NCBI RefSeq assembly: GCF_000169195.2
Contig: NC_016023.1
Coordinates: forward strand, 3,286,001 to 3,350,000
Reading direction: 5' to 3'
Length of the DNA: 64,000 bases
Source of the DNA: Heyndrickxia coagulans 36D1
GTDB lineage: Bacteria; Bacillota; Bacilli; Bacillales; Bacillaceae_C
The notes under the pieces were generated by a model. That model was given only the letters and a program-made list of their open reading frames with translations, had not been told where the DNA came from and did not search any database. Below, in pieces: positions 16,949 to 25,215 of this stretch (the stretch's first letter is position 1; each line of letters opens with the position of its first letter). A program made the position numbers and the translations under genes.

Positions 16949-17743
16949 ATGGGACACTATGAAGCACTTTTTTTAGATGTAGACGGAACGATTTTGACAC
17001 CGGAAGATACGATCCAGCCTTCAACAAAAAAGGCCGTGGTCAAAGCAAAAAAGCACGGCATGGAAGTCTTCCTGGCAACCGGGAGGCCGCTTCATGAAAT
17101 TTCGTGGCTGATGGACGAACTGGAAATCGAATCCGCGATCGGCTATAACGGCACACTTGCTGTCTATAGAGGAAAAAACCTTTTTAAAACGGTAATGGAC
17201 CCTAAAATTGTCGATAAATTTATTGGCATTGCCGAAAAGCACGGACATGAAGTCGTTTTGTATACGGACCGGCAAAACTTTATCACTTCTTTTGATGTGC
17301 CTGAAGTGAAAAGTTTTATAAAAAAAATCCACCTTCGCCAAAACGCCCCTTTTACACCGGCAGTACTTGATCAAGTATTGGGCATTACGCTTGTGAATGT
17401 CCGGGGAAACGGCGCCGCATTGTATGCAGATTTGCCCGGCCTGCATTTATCCCAGGTCAACATTGATGGATTCAGGCATTGTTACGACGTTATTCTTGAT
17501 AAAGTGAATAAAGGCATGGCTGTAGCCAAAACCCTGGATATCCTCGGCATTCCAAAAGAAAAAGCCGTTGCGTTTGGGGACGGCATGAACGATAAAGAAA
17601 TGCTGGAGGCAGTCGGCGAAAGTTTTGCGATGGCAAACAGCAACCCCGGACTGTTTGCTTATGCAAAACACCGGACGACAAGCGTTACCGAATCCGGTAT
17701 TTACCATGGTTTGGAAATGCTCGGGGTGATCGATCAAGCATAA
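16949..17743 (+). CDS. Cof-type HAD phosphatase
   Basis: 264 aa. GGAG (16938-16941) favours the second of two adjacent ATGs, at 16949. HAD motif I DVDGTIL (nucleophile and acid Asp near residues 11-13), motif II around LATGRP, a Cof-type C2 cap, and motif III/IV VAFGDGMNDKEML. This family dephosphorylates sugar phosphates, flavin or vitamin precursors; the individual substrate is not predictable. One of few plus-strand genes right of dif; it converges with rtp and shares a bidirectional terminator with it. Confidence 0.88.
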   Translation: MGHYEALFLDVDGTILTPEDTIQPSTKKAVVKAKKHGMEVFLATGRPLHEISWLMDELEIESAIGYNGTLAVYRGKNLFKTVMDPKIVDKFIGIAEKHGHEVVLYTDRQNFITSFDVPEVKSFIKKIHLRQNAPFTPAVLDQVLGITLVNVRGNGAALYADLPGLHLSQVNIDGFRHCYDVILDKVNKGMAVAKTLDILGIPKEKAVAFGDGMNDKEMLEAVGESFAMANSNPGLFAYAKHRTTSVTESGIYHGLEMLGVIDQA

Positions 17744-17778
17744 GGGGGAGCGTCCGTTTTAGCAGTGAAAAATGAATA

Positions 17779-17803
17779 AAAAGAGCCGGCAACCCCGGCT
17801 TCT
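17779..17803. terminator. Terminator shared by the HAD gene and rtp
   Basis: AAGAGCCGG and CCGGCTTCTT pair with an A-run on one side and T-run on the other, between two convergent genes. Confidence 0.75.
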
Positions 17804-17804
17804 T

Positions 17805-18182
17805 TTATGAAAAATTATCTTGAAGCGCTTTTCGCAAGAGCTGCTCGCACCGTTCCAAGTCAGCCTTGACAAGTTTTTTGTACGCTTTTGCTTTTTCCAT
17901 GTCTTTGATTTTGTATACAACAACCTCTTTTCTTTTTGCCCCGTCCGGTTTTACTTTTATTTTGGTCAAAATTTGCTCCTCATCTTCCAGTTCATGAAGC
18001 GCCCGGTAGATTTCGGAATGCTGCGGTTCGAAACCGAGCGGCTTAAATTCTTTTTTCAATTCATCCAAAAGCTGCAGCCCGTACCACCGTCCGTTTTCAA
18101 TATTGGTGATAATATAAAGTTTTAAAAAGGCGCGCTGTTTGATTAAAAAGCCGGTACTCTCCCTTTGCCGTTTTTCCGCCAT
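17805..18182 (-). CDS. rtp: Replication terminator protein Rtp
   Basis: 125 aa; B. subtilis Rtp is 122. ATG at 18182 with GGGGTGA five bases upstream. By recall it aligns end to end with B. subtilis Rtp: STGFLIKQRAFLKLYIIT, YGLQLLDELKKEF, GFEPQHSEIYRALHEL, IKVKPDGAKRKEVVVYKIKD, then the C-terminal dimerisation helix YKKLVKADLERCEQLLRKALQDNF. It is a winged-helix dimer, structurally PadR-like, so automatic pipelines may call it a PadR regulator. Rtp dimers bind Ter DNA cooperatively and stop the replicative helicase in one direction. Ter candidates lie directly upstream, as in B. subtilis, and one overlaps its promoter, fitting autoregulation. Confidence 0.92.
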   Translation of the reverse strand: MAEKRQRESTGFLIKQRAFLKLYIITNIENGRWYGLQLLDELKKEFKPLGFEPQHSEIYRALHELEDEEQILTKIKVKPDGAKRKEVVVYKIKDMEKAKAYKKLVKADLERCEQLLRKALQDNFS

Positions 18183-18201
18183 GCTACTCACCCCTTTTTC
18201 T

Positions 18202-18230
18202 TCCATTATAGTAAAATGTGCCGGCAGCAC
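18202..18230 (+). promoter_or_regulatory. Weak Ter-like site overlapping the rtp promoter
   Basis: ATAGTAAAATGTGCC (18208-18222) resembles left-cluster site 2 (14 of 17 bases). It is opposed to the strong site at 18290 about 90 bp away, giving an inverted pair like B. subtilis TerI/TerII. Its position between -35 and -10 would let Rtp repress its own gene. Confidence 0.45.
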
Positions 18231-18234
18231 ACAA
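18205..18234 (-). promoter_or_regulatory. Candidate rtp promoter
   Basis: On the minus strand TTGTGT (18234-18229), 18-base spacer, TATAAT (18210-18205), followed 14 bases later by the rtp ribosome binding site. The spacer contains a Ter-like sequence. Confidence 0.6.
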
Positions 18235-18289
18235 AAATTAACACTCGAACGTATGTTATTTTAGCTGTGTAGGTTTTTTGTTTTTTATT

Positions 18290-18318
18290 ATGTTTTTAGC
18301 ACATTGTGTAATTTTTAT
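18290..18318 (-). promoter_or_regulatory. Putative Ter site upstream of rtp, right cluster site 1
   Basis: Minus-strand reading ATTACACAATGTGCTAAAAAC matches B. subtilis TerI closely: the ATTA left half, and ATGTGCTAAA against ATGTACCAAA. Its 15-base core is an exact copy of the left-cluster site 1 core in inverse orientation. Predicted to stop rightward forks. Confidence 0.75.
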
Positions 18319-18454
18319 AAAATCTGCTCTGAAACCCTTTCATTTCTATAAAATGGAGTCGCGTTTTATATCAACCGTGCATCCGGCTAAGCCGGCAAAA
18401 GAATGGTAAAAATTCGTTCATTTTTATCGTGCAAACATTTGGTCAAAAGTTATT

Positions 18455-18483
18455 TATCTTTTAGCACATAGTGTTATTAAAAC
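18455..18483 (-). promoter_or_regulatory. Putative Ter site, right cluster site 2
   Basis: Minus-strand reading AATAACACTATGTGCTAAAA. It has CTATGTGCTAAA against the consensus CTATGTACYAAA, the best core in the window. Same orientation as the 18290 site, 165 bp further right. Confidence 0.75.
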
Positions 18484-18497
18484 AAATTAAACAAAAA

Positions 18498-18520
18498 AAT
18501 ACCGGTGATTTGCCGGCATT
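18498..18520 (-). terminator. Terminator of the acyl-CoA ligase operon
   Basis: On the minus strand TGCCGG and CCGGTA pair around seven bases, followed by seven T. Confidence 0.65.
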
Positions 18521-18588
18521 CCGCTTTTCCCAAACGGCACGGGCGCCCTTTCTCAAAATGGGTATTTTTTGCTGCCGTGCTGTTTGCC

Positions 18589-20097
18589 TTACTCCCCGGA
18601 AATTTGTTTTCGCAAAACGTGTTTTAAAACTTTCCCGCTCGCATTTCGTGGAAGCGTCTGTAAAAATTCAATTTCGGCCGGCCATTTATATTTTGCAAGT
18701 TTTCCCGAACAATAGGCGAGCACTTTTTCTTCTGTCAATGTTTCGCCTTTTTTCACGACAATATAGGCTTTTGGCACTTCCCCGTATATTTCATGCGGAA
18801 TTCCGACCACTGCCGCTTCCAAAATTTCCGGCATTTCATACAGCACTTCCTCCACTTCCACCGGATAAACATTTTCGCCTCCACGTATTAACATATCTTT
18901 TTTACGGTCAACTAAATACAGAAAGCCGGCTTCATCGAAATAGCCCAAATCTCCGCTGTAAAGCCAACCGTTTTGCAATACCCTCCGCGTTTCTTCTTCA
19001 TTTTTCAAATATCCTTTCATGACTTGCGGCCCTTTAACGATGATTTCGCCTACTTCCCCGGCGGAAACAGGTGAACCGTCCGCATCTACCACTTGAATTT
19101 CCGTTTGCGGCAATGCTTGGCCAACCGAACCTGCCTTTTCCAAAGCAAAACGGTCAGTTAATGTTGAAGCTGCCGGCGCATTTTCGGTCTGGCCGTATAA
19201 GTTTTGTACTTTTACTGCCGGAAAACGCGTTTTTAACTGGCGCACACGTTCATACGGCATCGGAGACGCACCATAACAGAACAATCGCAAATAAGACAGG
19301 TCAACTTCAGCCATTTTCGGCGTATTGAGAAGGATACTGTACATTGCCGGCACCCCGAAGAAAACAGTAACTTTTTCTTTTTCCATTGTTTCAAGCGTTT
19401 TCTCAGGGGAAAATTGTTCTTCTATGATCATGGTGCCACCACGGTAGATGGCCGGAATGCTAAAGACATGGCATGCCGCGCAATGGAATAATGGGGTGAC
19501 AATATGCACACGGTCTTCCCTGCTTAAATCCATTGCCTCAGACCAGATTTGTGCCGCTGCCCGGACATTTGCGGCAGACAGCATGACGCCTTTTGGCCTG
19601 CCGGTTGTGCCGGATGTATAAAAAATCACAGCAGTATCATCTGCCTCTATTTGGGGAGGCATAAAAGCATCCGTATTTTCTCCGGCAATAGTCCGGAATG
19701 TGTCTTCCCCGCCGACCATCAAGCGGTCTTGGAATTGATGAAACTCGCGTGGAATTTCATGCAGTATATGAAGCAGGCGGATATCATAGATGAGGGCTTT
19801 TGCTTCTGAGTGATGAAAAATATACTGCACTTCGGGTGGTGCCAATTTTGTATTGACAGGCATGGCTGTGAAACCGCCCAGTTGACAGGCATAATAGGCA
19901 ATGAGCAGCACATCGGAATTATGAAGAAAAAGGGCAATAATGTCTCCCTTTTTGTACCCCTTTTTTTGGAAAAAGCCGGCGACATTTATCGCCTCCCGGT
20001 AAAATTGAGCATAAGTCATTTTCTTTCCCCGGTAAGACGTAATGATATGGTCCGGTTGATGAATGGCATGCCATTTGAGCTGTTGCCCAACAAACAT
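18589..20097 (-). CDS. Long-chain fatty acid-CoA ligase family protein (AMP-forming)
   Basis: 502 aa. ATG 20097 with GGAGGAG upstream. All ANL-superfamily landmarks are present: the P-loop YTSGTTGRPKGV, YGQTENAP, the hinge YSGDLGYFDEAGFLYLVDRKKDMLIRGGENVYP and the C-terminal catalytic lysine in NASGKVLK. It activates a carboxylic acid to acyl-CoA through an acyl-adenylate. Downstream of a thiolase and a hydroxyacyl-CoA dehydrogenase-like SDR on the same strand, so probably part of a fatty-acid or related acyl degradation operon. Length (about 500 aa) fits the medium/long-chain ligases; the exact acid is unknown. Confidence 0.88.
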   Translation of the reverse strand: MFVGQQLKWHAIHQPDHIITSYRGKKMTYAQFYREAINVAGFFQKKGYKKGDIIALFLHNSDVLLIAYYACQLGGFTAMPVNTKLAPPEVQYIFHHSEAKALIYDIRLLHILHEIPREFHQFQDRLMVGGEDTFRTIAGENTDAFMPPQIEADDTAVIFYTSGTTGRPKGVMLSAANVRAAAQIWSEAMDLSREDRVHIVTPLFHCAACHVFSIPAIYRGGTMIIEEQFSPEKTLETMEKEKVTVFFGVPAMYSILLNTPKMAEVDLSYLRLFCYGASPMPYERVRQLKTRFPAVKVQNLYGQTENAPAASTLTDRFALEKAGSVGQALPQTEIQVVDADGSPVSAGEVGEIIVKGPQVMKGYLKNEEETRRVLQNGWLYSGDLGYFDEAGFLYLVDRKKDMLIRGGENVYPVEVEEVLYEMPEILEAAVVGIPHEIYGEVPKAYIVVKKGETLTEEKVLAYCSGKLAKYKWPAEIEFLQTLPRNASGKVLKHVLRKQISGE

Positions 20098-20198
20098 TTT
20101 TACTCCTCCTGTTCGAAAAACCCGGTTTTTCCGTTTGCCGCAGTAAAGCGCCGGCTGCGGTGATACGCTCCTTTCCCCAGCCGGAAACAACATGTTTT

Positions 20199-21350
20199 TT
20201 AATCCAATCTTTCAATGATCGTCGCGTTTGCCATACCGTAACCTTCGCACATCGTTTGCAAGCCGTAACGACCGTTTGTTCGTTCCAGTTCGTGTATTAG
20301 CGTTGTCATGAGCCGCGCCCCGCTTGCGCCAAGCGGATGGCCAAGCGCAATCGCACCGCCGTTCGGGTTCAGTTTTTCCGGACTGGCGCCGGTTTCTAAA
20401 AGCCATGCAAGCGGTACGGAAGCAAATGCCTCGTTCACTTCAAATACATCGATATCATCAATCGAAAGCCCCGCCTGACATAACACTTTTTCCGTAGCCG
20501 GGATCACCCCTGTCAGCATCAGTGTCGGATCAGACCCAACAACGGTCCGGGCGAGAATTCGGAACCGCGGCTTCAGGCCAAGTGCCTCTGCTTTTGTGCG
20601 GGACATGATTAAAACGGCAGCTGCCCCGTCGCTAATCTGGCTCGCATTACCTGCCGTGATACGCCCGTCTTCCTGAAAAGCCGGTTTCAGCGCGGACAAT
20701 TTCTGAATCGATGTATCTGAACGCGGGCCTTCATCTTTCACAACTGTCACGGTCTTGCCATCAGGCTGTTCCGCTTCAACCGGCATGATCTCCCTGTCAA
20801 AACGCCCTTCTTTTTGCGCCTGCAATGCACGCCTGTGGCTTTCAAGCGCATAGTGGTCCATCTTTTCACGGCTAATGCCCCACTTTTCCGCAATCAAGTC
20901 TGCGGACAGCCCCTGATGGATCATGTTGTATTTTGCAGTGAGCAACTTGCTGAATGCGGCGCCGTTCCTGTTGGAGCCGATCGGAACGCGCGACATGCTC
21001 TCAACCCCGCCTGCAATCACCACATCCATATCGCCGGAGAGAACCGCCTGAGCTGCAAAATGCACCGCCTGCTGACTGGATCCGCACTGGCGGTCAATGG
21101 TAACGCCGGGCACTTCAATCGGAAATCCTGCGATCAACGTTGCCTGCCGCGCAATATCAGACGCCTGTTCCCCGACCTGGGAAACACAGCCCATGATCAC
21201 ATCTTCCACCATATCCGGAGATATCCCCGCCCGTTTGACCACTTCCTGTAAAACTTTCGCCGCCAGCTCTTCTGCCCGGATCCCGCTTAATAATCCATTC
21301 CGCTTTCCAACGGGTGTCCGAACCGCTTCTATAATGACCGCTTCCCGCAT
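20199..21350 (-). CDS. Acetyl-CoA acetyltransferase / thiolase
   Basis: 383 aa. The third in-frame ATG (21350) is chosen because GAGGGG is seven bases upstream, giving the classical MREAVIIEAVRTPVGK start. Nucleophile Cys89 in DRQCGSSQQA, His in GGAIALGHPLGASGAR and the C-terminal Cys in MCEGYGMANATII are in place; the last motif is CEGYGMA rather than the usual CxGGGxG. It cleaves or forms 3-ketoacyl-CoA. Placed between the SDR and acyl-CoA ligase genes in one orientation, supporting a beta-oxidation-type role. Confidence 0.92.
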   Translation of the reverse strand: MREAVIIEAVRTPVGKRNGLLSGIRAEELAAKVLQEVVKRAGISPDMVEDVIMGCVSQVGEQASDIARQATLIAGFPIEVPGVTIDRQCGSSQQAVHFAAQAVLSGDMDVVIAGGVESMSRVPIGSNRNGAAFSKLLTAKYNMIHQGLSADLIAEKWGISREKMDHYALESHRRALQAQKEGRFDREIMPVEAEQPDGKTVTVVKDEGPRSDTSIQKLSALKPAFQEDGRITAGNASQISDGAAAVLIMSRTKAEALGLKPRFRILARTVVGSDPTLMLTGVIPATEKVLCQAGLSIDDIDVFEVNEAFASVPLAWLLETGASPEKLNPNGGAIALGHPLGASGARLMTTLIHELERTNGRYGLQTMCEGYGMANATIIERLD

Positions 21351-21600
21351 CCGCATTCCCCTCACCATAAAAATTTTCCATTCATCTTATACCCTGCGTT
21401 TTTAAACTGCGATTCCGCTTGTAAACCCGTATTTCCTGTCTTAGTCTCGCATTTGCACGGGACTTTTTTGAAAATGGTGCCCGGCCCGGACTGTTTTTAT
21501 CGACCCGTTAAGCAACCGGCCCAATCCGCCTTGCGCGTGCGATTTTGAGATGTTTCCCGTGCCTGCCTGCCAGGCGGATTTTTCCATCATCAGCTTCACA

Positions 21601-22356
21601 TTACTTCGGCTGCATCCGGATCGCACCGTCAAGTCGGATCGTTTCCCCGTTCAGCATCGGATTCAAGACAATACTTTGGACAAGCTGCGCATACTCTGCC
21701 GGCCGTCCGAGACGGGGAGGAAACGGTGTCATCTTGCCAAGCGCATCCCTTGCTTTTTCTGGCAAAGAAGCGAAAAGCGGCGTTTCAAATACACCCGGTG
21801 CAATCGTGACAACACGAATGCCAAGGCTGGCAAGATCCCTGGCAACCGGAAGCGTCATCCCGACAATGCCGCCTTTTGACGCGCTGTAGGCTGCCTGCCC
21901 GATCTGCCCTTCAAAAGCGGCAACCGAGGCTGTATTAATGATCACTCCTCTTTCCCCTTCTTCGTTCGGGCTGTTCTGTGCCATTTTTTCAGCGGTAAGC
22001 CGGATCACATTAAACGTGCCAATCAGATTCACCTCAATCACTTTCCGAAAAGAGGCAAGATCATGTACGCCGCTTTTGCCGTATGTTTTTTTCGCCGCTC
22101 CGATGCCGGCACAATTTACCAGTATGTTAACGCTTTCAATTTGTTCTAGCGCATCTTGAACACTTTTCTCATCCGTTACATCCGTTTTGAAAAAACGAAC
22201 CCGCCCTTTTAGTTCCTGCTCCAATTTTGCTCCTTTTTCCTGTTGAAGGTCAAAAACAACCGCCTTCGCGCCCGTTTCCACCAATTTCCTTACCGTTGCT
22301 TCCCCGAGCCCTGATGCCCCGCCGGTTACAATGGCTGTGCTGTTTTCCAGATTCAT
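21601..22356 (-). CDS. SDR, 3-hydroxyacyl-CoA dehydrogenase type 2-like
   Basis: 251 aa. ATG 22356 with GAGAGGGG upstream. [15 protein letters not shown] (NAD-binding), Asp of [46 protein letters not shown] and [16 protein letters not shown] closely follow the HSD10/17-beta-hydroxysteroid dehydrogenase type 10 subgroup. This subgroup oxidises short-chain 3-hydroxyacyl-CoA. Together with the downstream thiolase and ligase it would give activation, hydroxyacyl oxidation and thiolysis. The 240-base gap to the thiolase shows no gene. Confidence 0.85.
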   Translation of the reverse strand: MNLENSTAIVTGGASGLGEATVRKLVETGAKAVVFDLQQEKGAKLEQELKGRVRFFKTDVTDEKSVQDALEQIESVNILVNCAGIGAAKKTYGKSGVHDLASFRKVIEVNLIGTFNVIRLTAEKMAQNSPNEEGERGVIINTASVAAFEGQIGQAAYSASKGGIVGMTLPVARDLASLGIRVVTIAPGVFETPLFASLPEKARDALGKMTPFPPRLGRPAEYAQLVQSIVLNPMLNGETIRLDGAIRMQPK

Positions 22357-22431
22357 TTGACTAAACCCCTCTCCCATGAAGATCTGTTCCGTATCTAAAA
22401 TTCTAAATGTTTGTATTTTCACTGTCAACCG

Positions 22432-22458
22432 AAAAAAAACCGCTCAAAAAGCGGTTTT
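22432..22458 (-). terminator. Terminator of sspH
   Basis: AAAACCGCT and AGCGGTTTT pair around a short A-rich loop with a long T-run on the minus strand; it overlaps the sspH stop codon. Confidence 0.85.
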
Positions 22459-22636
22459 AATGTTCCAGCAAAAGGTTGACGGGAACGCTCATCTTTTTAT
22501 CCGGATGATCAAGGGTATGCACCGTTGCTGTTTCTTCCTGCCGGTCAACATGCTCGATGTAAATCCTTTCCCCGTTCAAAGTGACCGTCACCATTTCTGG
22601 CACATTCATAATTTCCTGCGCACGTCTTGCATCCAT
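22457..22636 (-). CDS. sspH: H-type small acid-soluble spore protein
   Basis: 59 aa, ATG 22636 with ACGGAGG upstream. The sequence MDARRAQEIMNVPEMVTVTLNG, then IYIEHVDRQEETATVH and the end VPVNLLLEH match the SspH family (B. subtilis SspH 59 aa with the same IQHVDExNETARI core). These minor SASPs accumulate in the forespore core late in sporulation. Bacilli carry several paralogues, so the exact orthology is uncertain. Transcribed divergently from the macrodomain gene, 124 bases away. Confidence 0.9.
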   Translation of the reverse strand: MDARRAQEIMNVPEMVTVTLNGERIYIEHVDRQEETATVHTLDHPDKKMSVPVNLLLEH

Positions 22637-22760
22637 ACCAAAACCTCCGTTTCTTTTTACAATTAAAGTATGGATAGGGGAGTGTGAAACTATACCGGTA
22701 TTTAAACATCCACCCCTTCCTGTTAAAATAAAACAAAGAACAGAAACGGAGATGATGGAG

Positions 22761-23327
22761 ATGAAGTCTTTTAAAATCGTACTTGGCGATATTACAAAAG
22801 TCAAAACGGATGCCATCGTAAATGCGGCGAATACAACACTGCTCGGCGGCGGTGGTGTGGACGGGGCCATCCATAGAGCAGCAGGGCCCGAGCTCCTTGA
22901 GGAATGCCGGAAATTGAACGGATGCCCGACCGGCGAAGCAAAAATGACGAAAGGATACCGGCTGCCGGCAAAATACGTCATTCATACGCCCGGCCCCGTC
23001 TGGCAGGGAGGCGGCCATCATGAAGCCGAATTATTGGAAAACAGTTACCAAAACAGCCTGCGCCTCGCTGAATCGAAAGGACTGCGAACGGTTGCTTTTC
23101 CTTCCATCAGCACCGGTGTATACCATTTCCCGCTGGATGCGGCTGCCCGGATCGCTGTCCGCACCATTTGTACATTCCTTGAAACTTCCGACTCGGTGCA
23201 GGAAGTGTGGATGGTGTGTTTTGACGAGCGGACAAAACAAGCGTACGAAAAAGCAGCAACAGAATGGAAAAGCATTTCATATGATAGCGAAAAATCGGGC
23301 AATAAAGTGACAATCCTGGTAAATTGA
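22761..23327 (+). CDS. Macrodomain protein (O-acetyl-ADP-ribose deacetylase type)
   Basis: 188 aa. Of three in-frame ATGs, 22761 has the best spacing (nine bases) to GGAG. A single YmdB/MacroD-type macrodomain: GDITKVKTDAIVNAANTTLLGGGGVDGAIHRAAGPELLEECR carries the ADP-ribose-binding Asp, the catalytic Asn and the GGGGVDGAIH loop, with PSISTGVYHFPLDAAARIA as the distal loop. Family members hydrolyse O-acetyl-ADP-ribose and remove mono-ADP-ribose from acidic residues. A plus-strand gene alone in a minus-strand neighbourhood. Confidence 0.93.
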   Translation: MKSFKIVLGDITKVKTDAIVNAANTTLLGGGGVDGAIHRAAGPELLEECRKLNGCPTGEAKMTKGYRLPAKYVIHTPGPVWQGGGHHEAELLENSYQNSLRLAESKGLRTVAFPSISTGVYHFPLDAAARIAVRTICTFLETSDSVQEVWMVCFDERTKQAYEKAATEWKSISYDSEKSGNKVTILVN

Positions 23328-23502
23328 GGTTTCGCACAGCATGCCGGCTTTTTTGCCCGGGCCGGTACGTGCTGGAAAACCGGGAAGCAGAGACATTTTT
23401 ACAGATGTTTCGCAGCTGCCGCCGTTTTTCCACATCCATGCCGCTTCACCGGGAAACTTACTTTGTCCTCCCGCTGGATCCCCGGGCCCGGGGTCTTCTG
23501 TT

Positions 23503-24408
23503 TTAGGAATCTGCAGCAGCTTCCAATTCGGAAAGGTTCTTGTATTTTCTGGCCCGGTCGATCTTGCTTTTTCGAATATGAAACTGTTTAACAGCGTATT
23601 GCCGCATTATATCCGGCTCGAATACAATCTGCGATTCAAAATTTGACTGTTCCCGTTGTAAAACCGCCAGTCCGACAAGGTATTCGACAACGCCGTAAGC
23701 ATGCATCCACAACTCATCCATATAGTCATGGAACAATTTAAACCTTTCCTCATTTCCAACTACAAGCCGCTGTATCGTATAAATGCCAAACTGGATATGC
23801 CTGCCTTCATCCATATTTAAATAATCAATGCCCTGTAAAATGCCCGGGAACAAGCCGGCTTTTTTATAAATCTGCCTGAACGAATAATAACCGGATTCCG
23901 CAAGCACGCCTTCCACAATCATATTGTAAACCGTCGCCGCACGGATGACCGCTTCAGGCGAATCGTCTGTATACAGGCGCTCCATTGCTTCGGGCAGCGC
24001 TTCGTAAAAAATCCGCTTGTAGCTGTCATTATGGTAGGCCGATAAATCAAGATCGCCGACGCCCACTGCCTGCTGCCAGCGCGAAAACATTTCCGTATGT
24101 TTGGCTTCATCGTGCAAAAAGGTAGTCAAAAACATCGTGTCTTCAAGCCGGCCCTGTCTTGCCATCGCATGGAGCATCGGCAAAATATCGAGCGTAACCG
24201 CTTCTTCCCCGGCTGAAAAAGAGGAAATAAGCGGTAACGATGCTATCCTCTCTTCCTCCCTTAATTGGAGAAAATCTTCCCGGTCTTGGCTGAAATCAAT
24301 GTCAGCCGGATTCCACCCGCCGTTCCGCTTTGCTTTTTCATAAAGCTTATACATCGGGTCATTCCAGTTGATTTGACCCTCAACGGTTTGAAAACGTTCA
24401 TGCGCCAT
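23503..24408 (-). CDS. R2-like ligand-binding oxidase (Mn/Fe, ribonucleotide reductase R2 homologue)
   Basis: 301 aa, GGAG eight bases before the ATG. A ferritin-like four-helix protein with the six metal ligands of R2lox at Glu69, Glu101, His104, Glu166, Glu201 and His204. It has the valine and tyrosine that form the ether cross-link in Geobacillus kaustophilus R2lox: Val71 in SAGEEAVTLD and Tyr161 in ATVYNMIVEG. True R2 radical subunits differ at these points. The family binds a long-chain fatty-acid-like ligand and does two-electron oxidation chemistry; the physiological substrate is unknown. Automatic annotation may say RNR beta subunit, which would mislead. The neighbouring SCP2, acyl-CoA ligase and thiolase genes fit a lipid role. 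Confidence 0.9.
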   Translation of the reverse strand: MAHERFQTVEGQINWNDPMYKLYEKAKRNGGWNPADIDFSQDREDFLQLREEERIASLPLISSFSAGEEAVTLDILPMLHAMARQGRLEDTMFLTTFLHDEAKHTEMFSRWQQAVGVGDLDLSAYHNDSYKRIFYEALPEAMERLYTDDSPEAVIRAATVYNMIVEGVLAESGYYSFRQIYKKAGLFPGILQGIDYLNMDEGRHIQFGIYTIQRLVVGNEERFKLFHDYMDELWMHAYGVVEYLVGLAVLQREQSNFESQIVFEPDIMRQYAVKQFHIRKSKIDRARKYKNLSELEAAADS

Positions 24409-24629
24409 CTTTTCATCTCCTTGTCAGGTGCGCCATGCCGGAACGGTCCTGTCGTGCCTCTAACCGGCAGGCATGGTGCTCGGTTTATCAGCTTCCGCCA
24501 AAAAATCCGGTCAACTTCTGTGCCGGCACACCCAAGCGAGCGGGAATCCCTTGCCACACCAGGGTTTCCCTTTTTCAAAACGGATCCCAGGAGCGGTGTT
24601 GTAAAGGGCTTTCGCTTCTTTTGTTTCCA

Positions 24630-24968
24630 TCAGGAAGCGTTATATGCTGACAAAACGTCCTGCAACCGCAAAGCCAGCCCCATATCCCCTTTCAGCCGGA
24701 GTTTGCCGGTTAAAAAAGCCGTCGTGCCGTTCATTTTGCCTTGCACCAGTTTTTTAAAGTCAGCGGATGACATGGAGAGCGTACAATTCGGATCCTCCGC
24801 TTCCCCCGCCCCAGCGTAACTGCCTTCCGGACGCATAACGACATGGTAAGTCCCTTCTTCTTCCCCACTTAAATTAAACTGGTATACCGCGTTCATTCCT
24901 TGTGACCGGGAAGGATCTTTCTTTAAGGCAGCATCAATTGTTTGAAAAATTTCGTCAACGGTTTCCAT
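24630..24968 (-). CDS. SCP2 sterol-binding domain protein
   Basis: 112 aa. ATG 24968 with AGGAGG upstream; the longer frame has no start signal. YQFNLSGEEEGTYHVVM, CTLSMSSADFKKLVQGKMNGTTAFLTGKLRLKGDMGLALRLQDVL is a complete SCP2 fold with the C-terminal helix that closes a hydrophobic tunnel. Such stand-alone proteins bind lipids or acyl chains and often accompany acyl-CoA enzymes. It lies just upstream of the R2lox gene on the same strand, 220 bases away. Ligand unknown. Confidence 0.9.
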   Translation of the reverse strand: METVDEIFQTIDAALKKDPSRSQGMNAVYQFNLSGEEEGTYHVVMRPEGSYAGAGEAEDPNCTLSMSSADFKKLVQGKMNGTTAFLTGKLRLKGDMGLALRLQDVLSAYNAS

Positions 24969-25215
24969 GCGGTTCCTCCTTGTTGTAAAAGTGGCTTTCA
25001 CAACTAATTATATATTCCGAACCTTTCAAGGCCAATTCCTATATATGTAGGGAAATCGGAAGCCCGGTTTTCTGCTTGCCCTATATTTATCGCCCGTCTA
25101 AAGCCATACCTTCTGCGCAAACTTGAACAACCGGTTTTTGGTTTACCGGCTGCACGTCTTTTCCTTCGGCGCAAAAAAATCATCTGCCTCTTAAGCTGAA
25201 GCAGATGCGAGCTGA

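Noticed and set aside
17805-18182. First reading of this gene as a PadR-family transcription regulator
   Set aside because: The sequence follows B. subtilis Rtp along its whole length, and Ter-like sites lie next to it.
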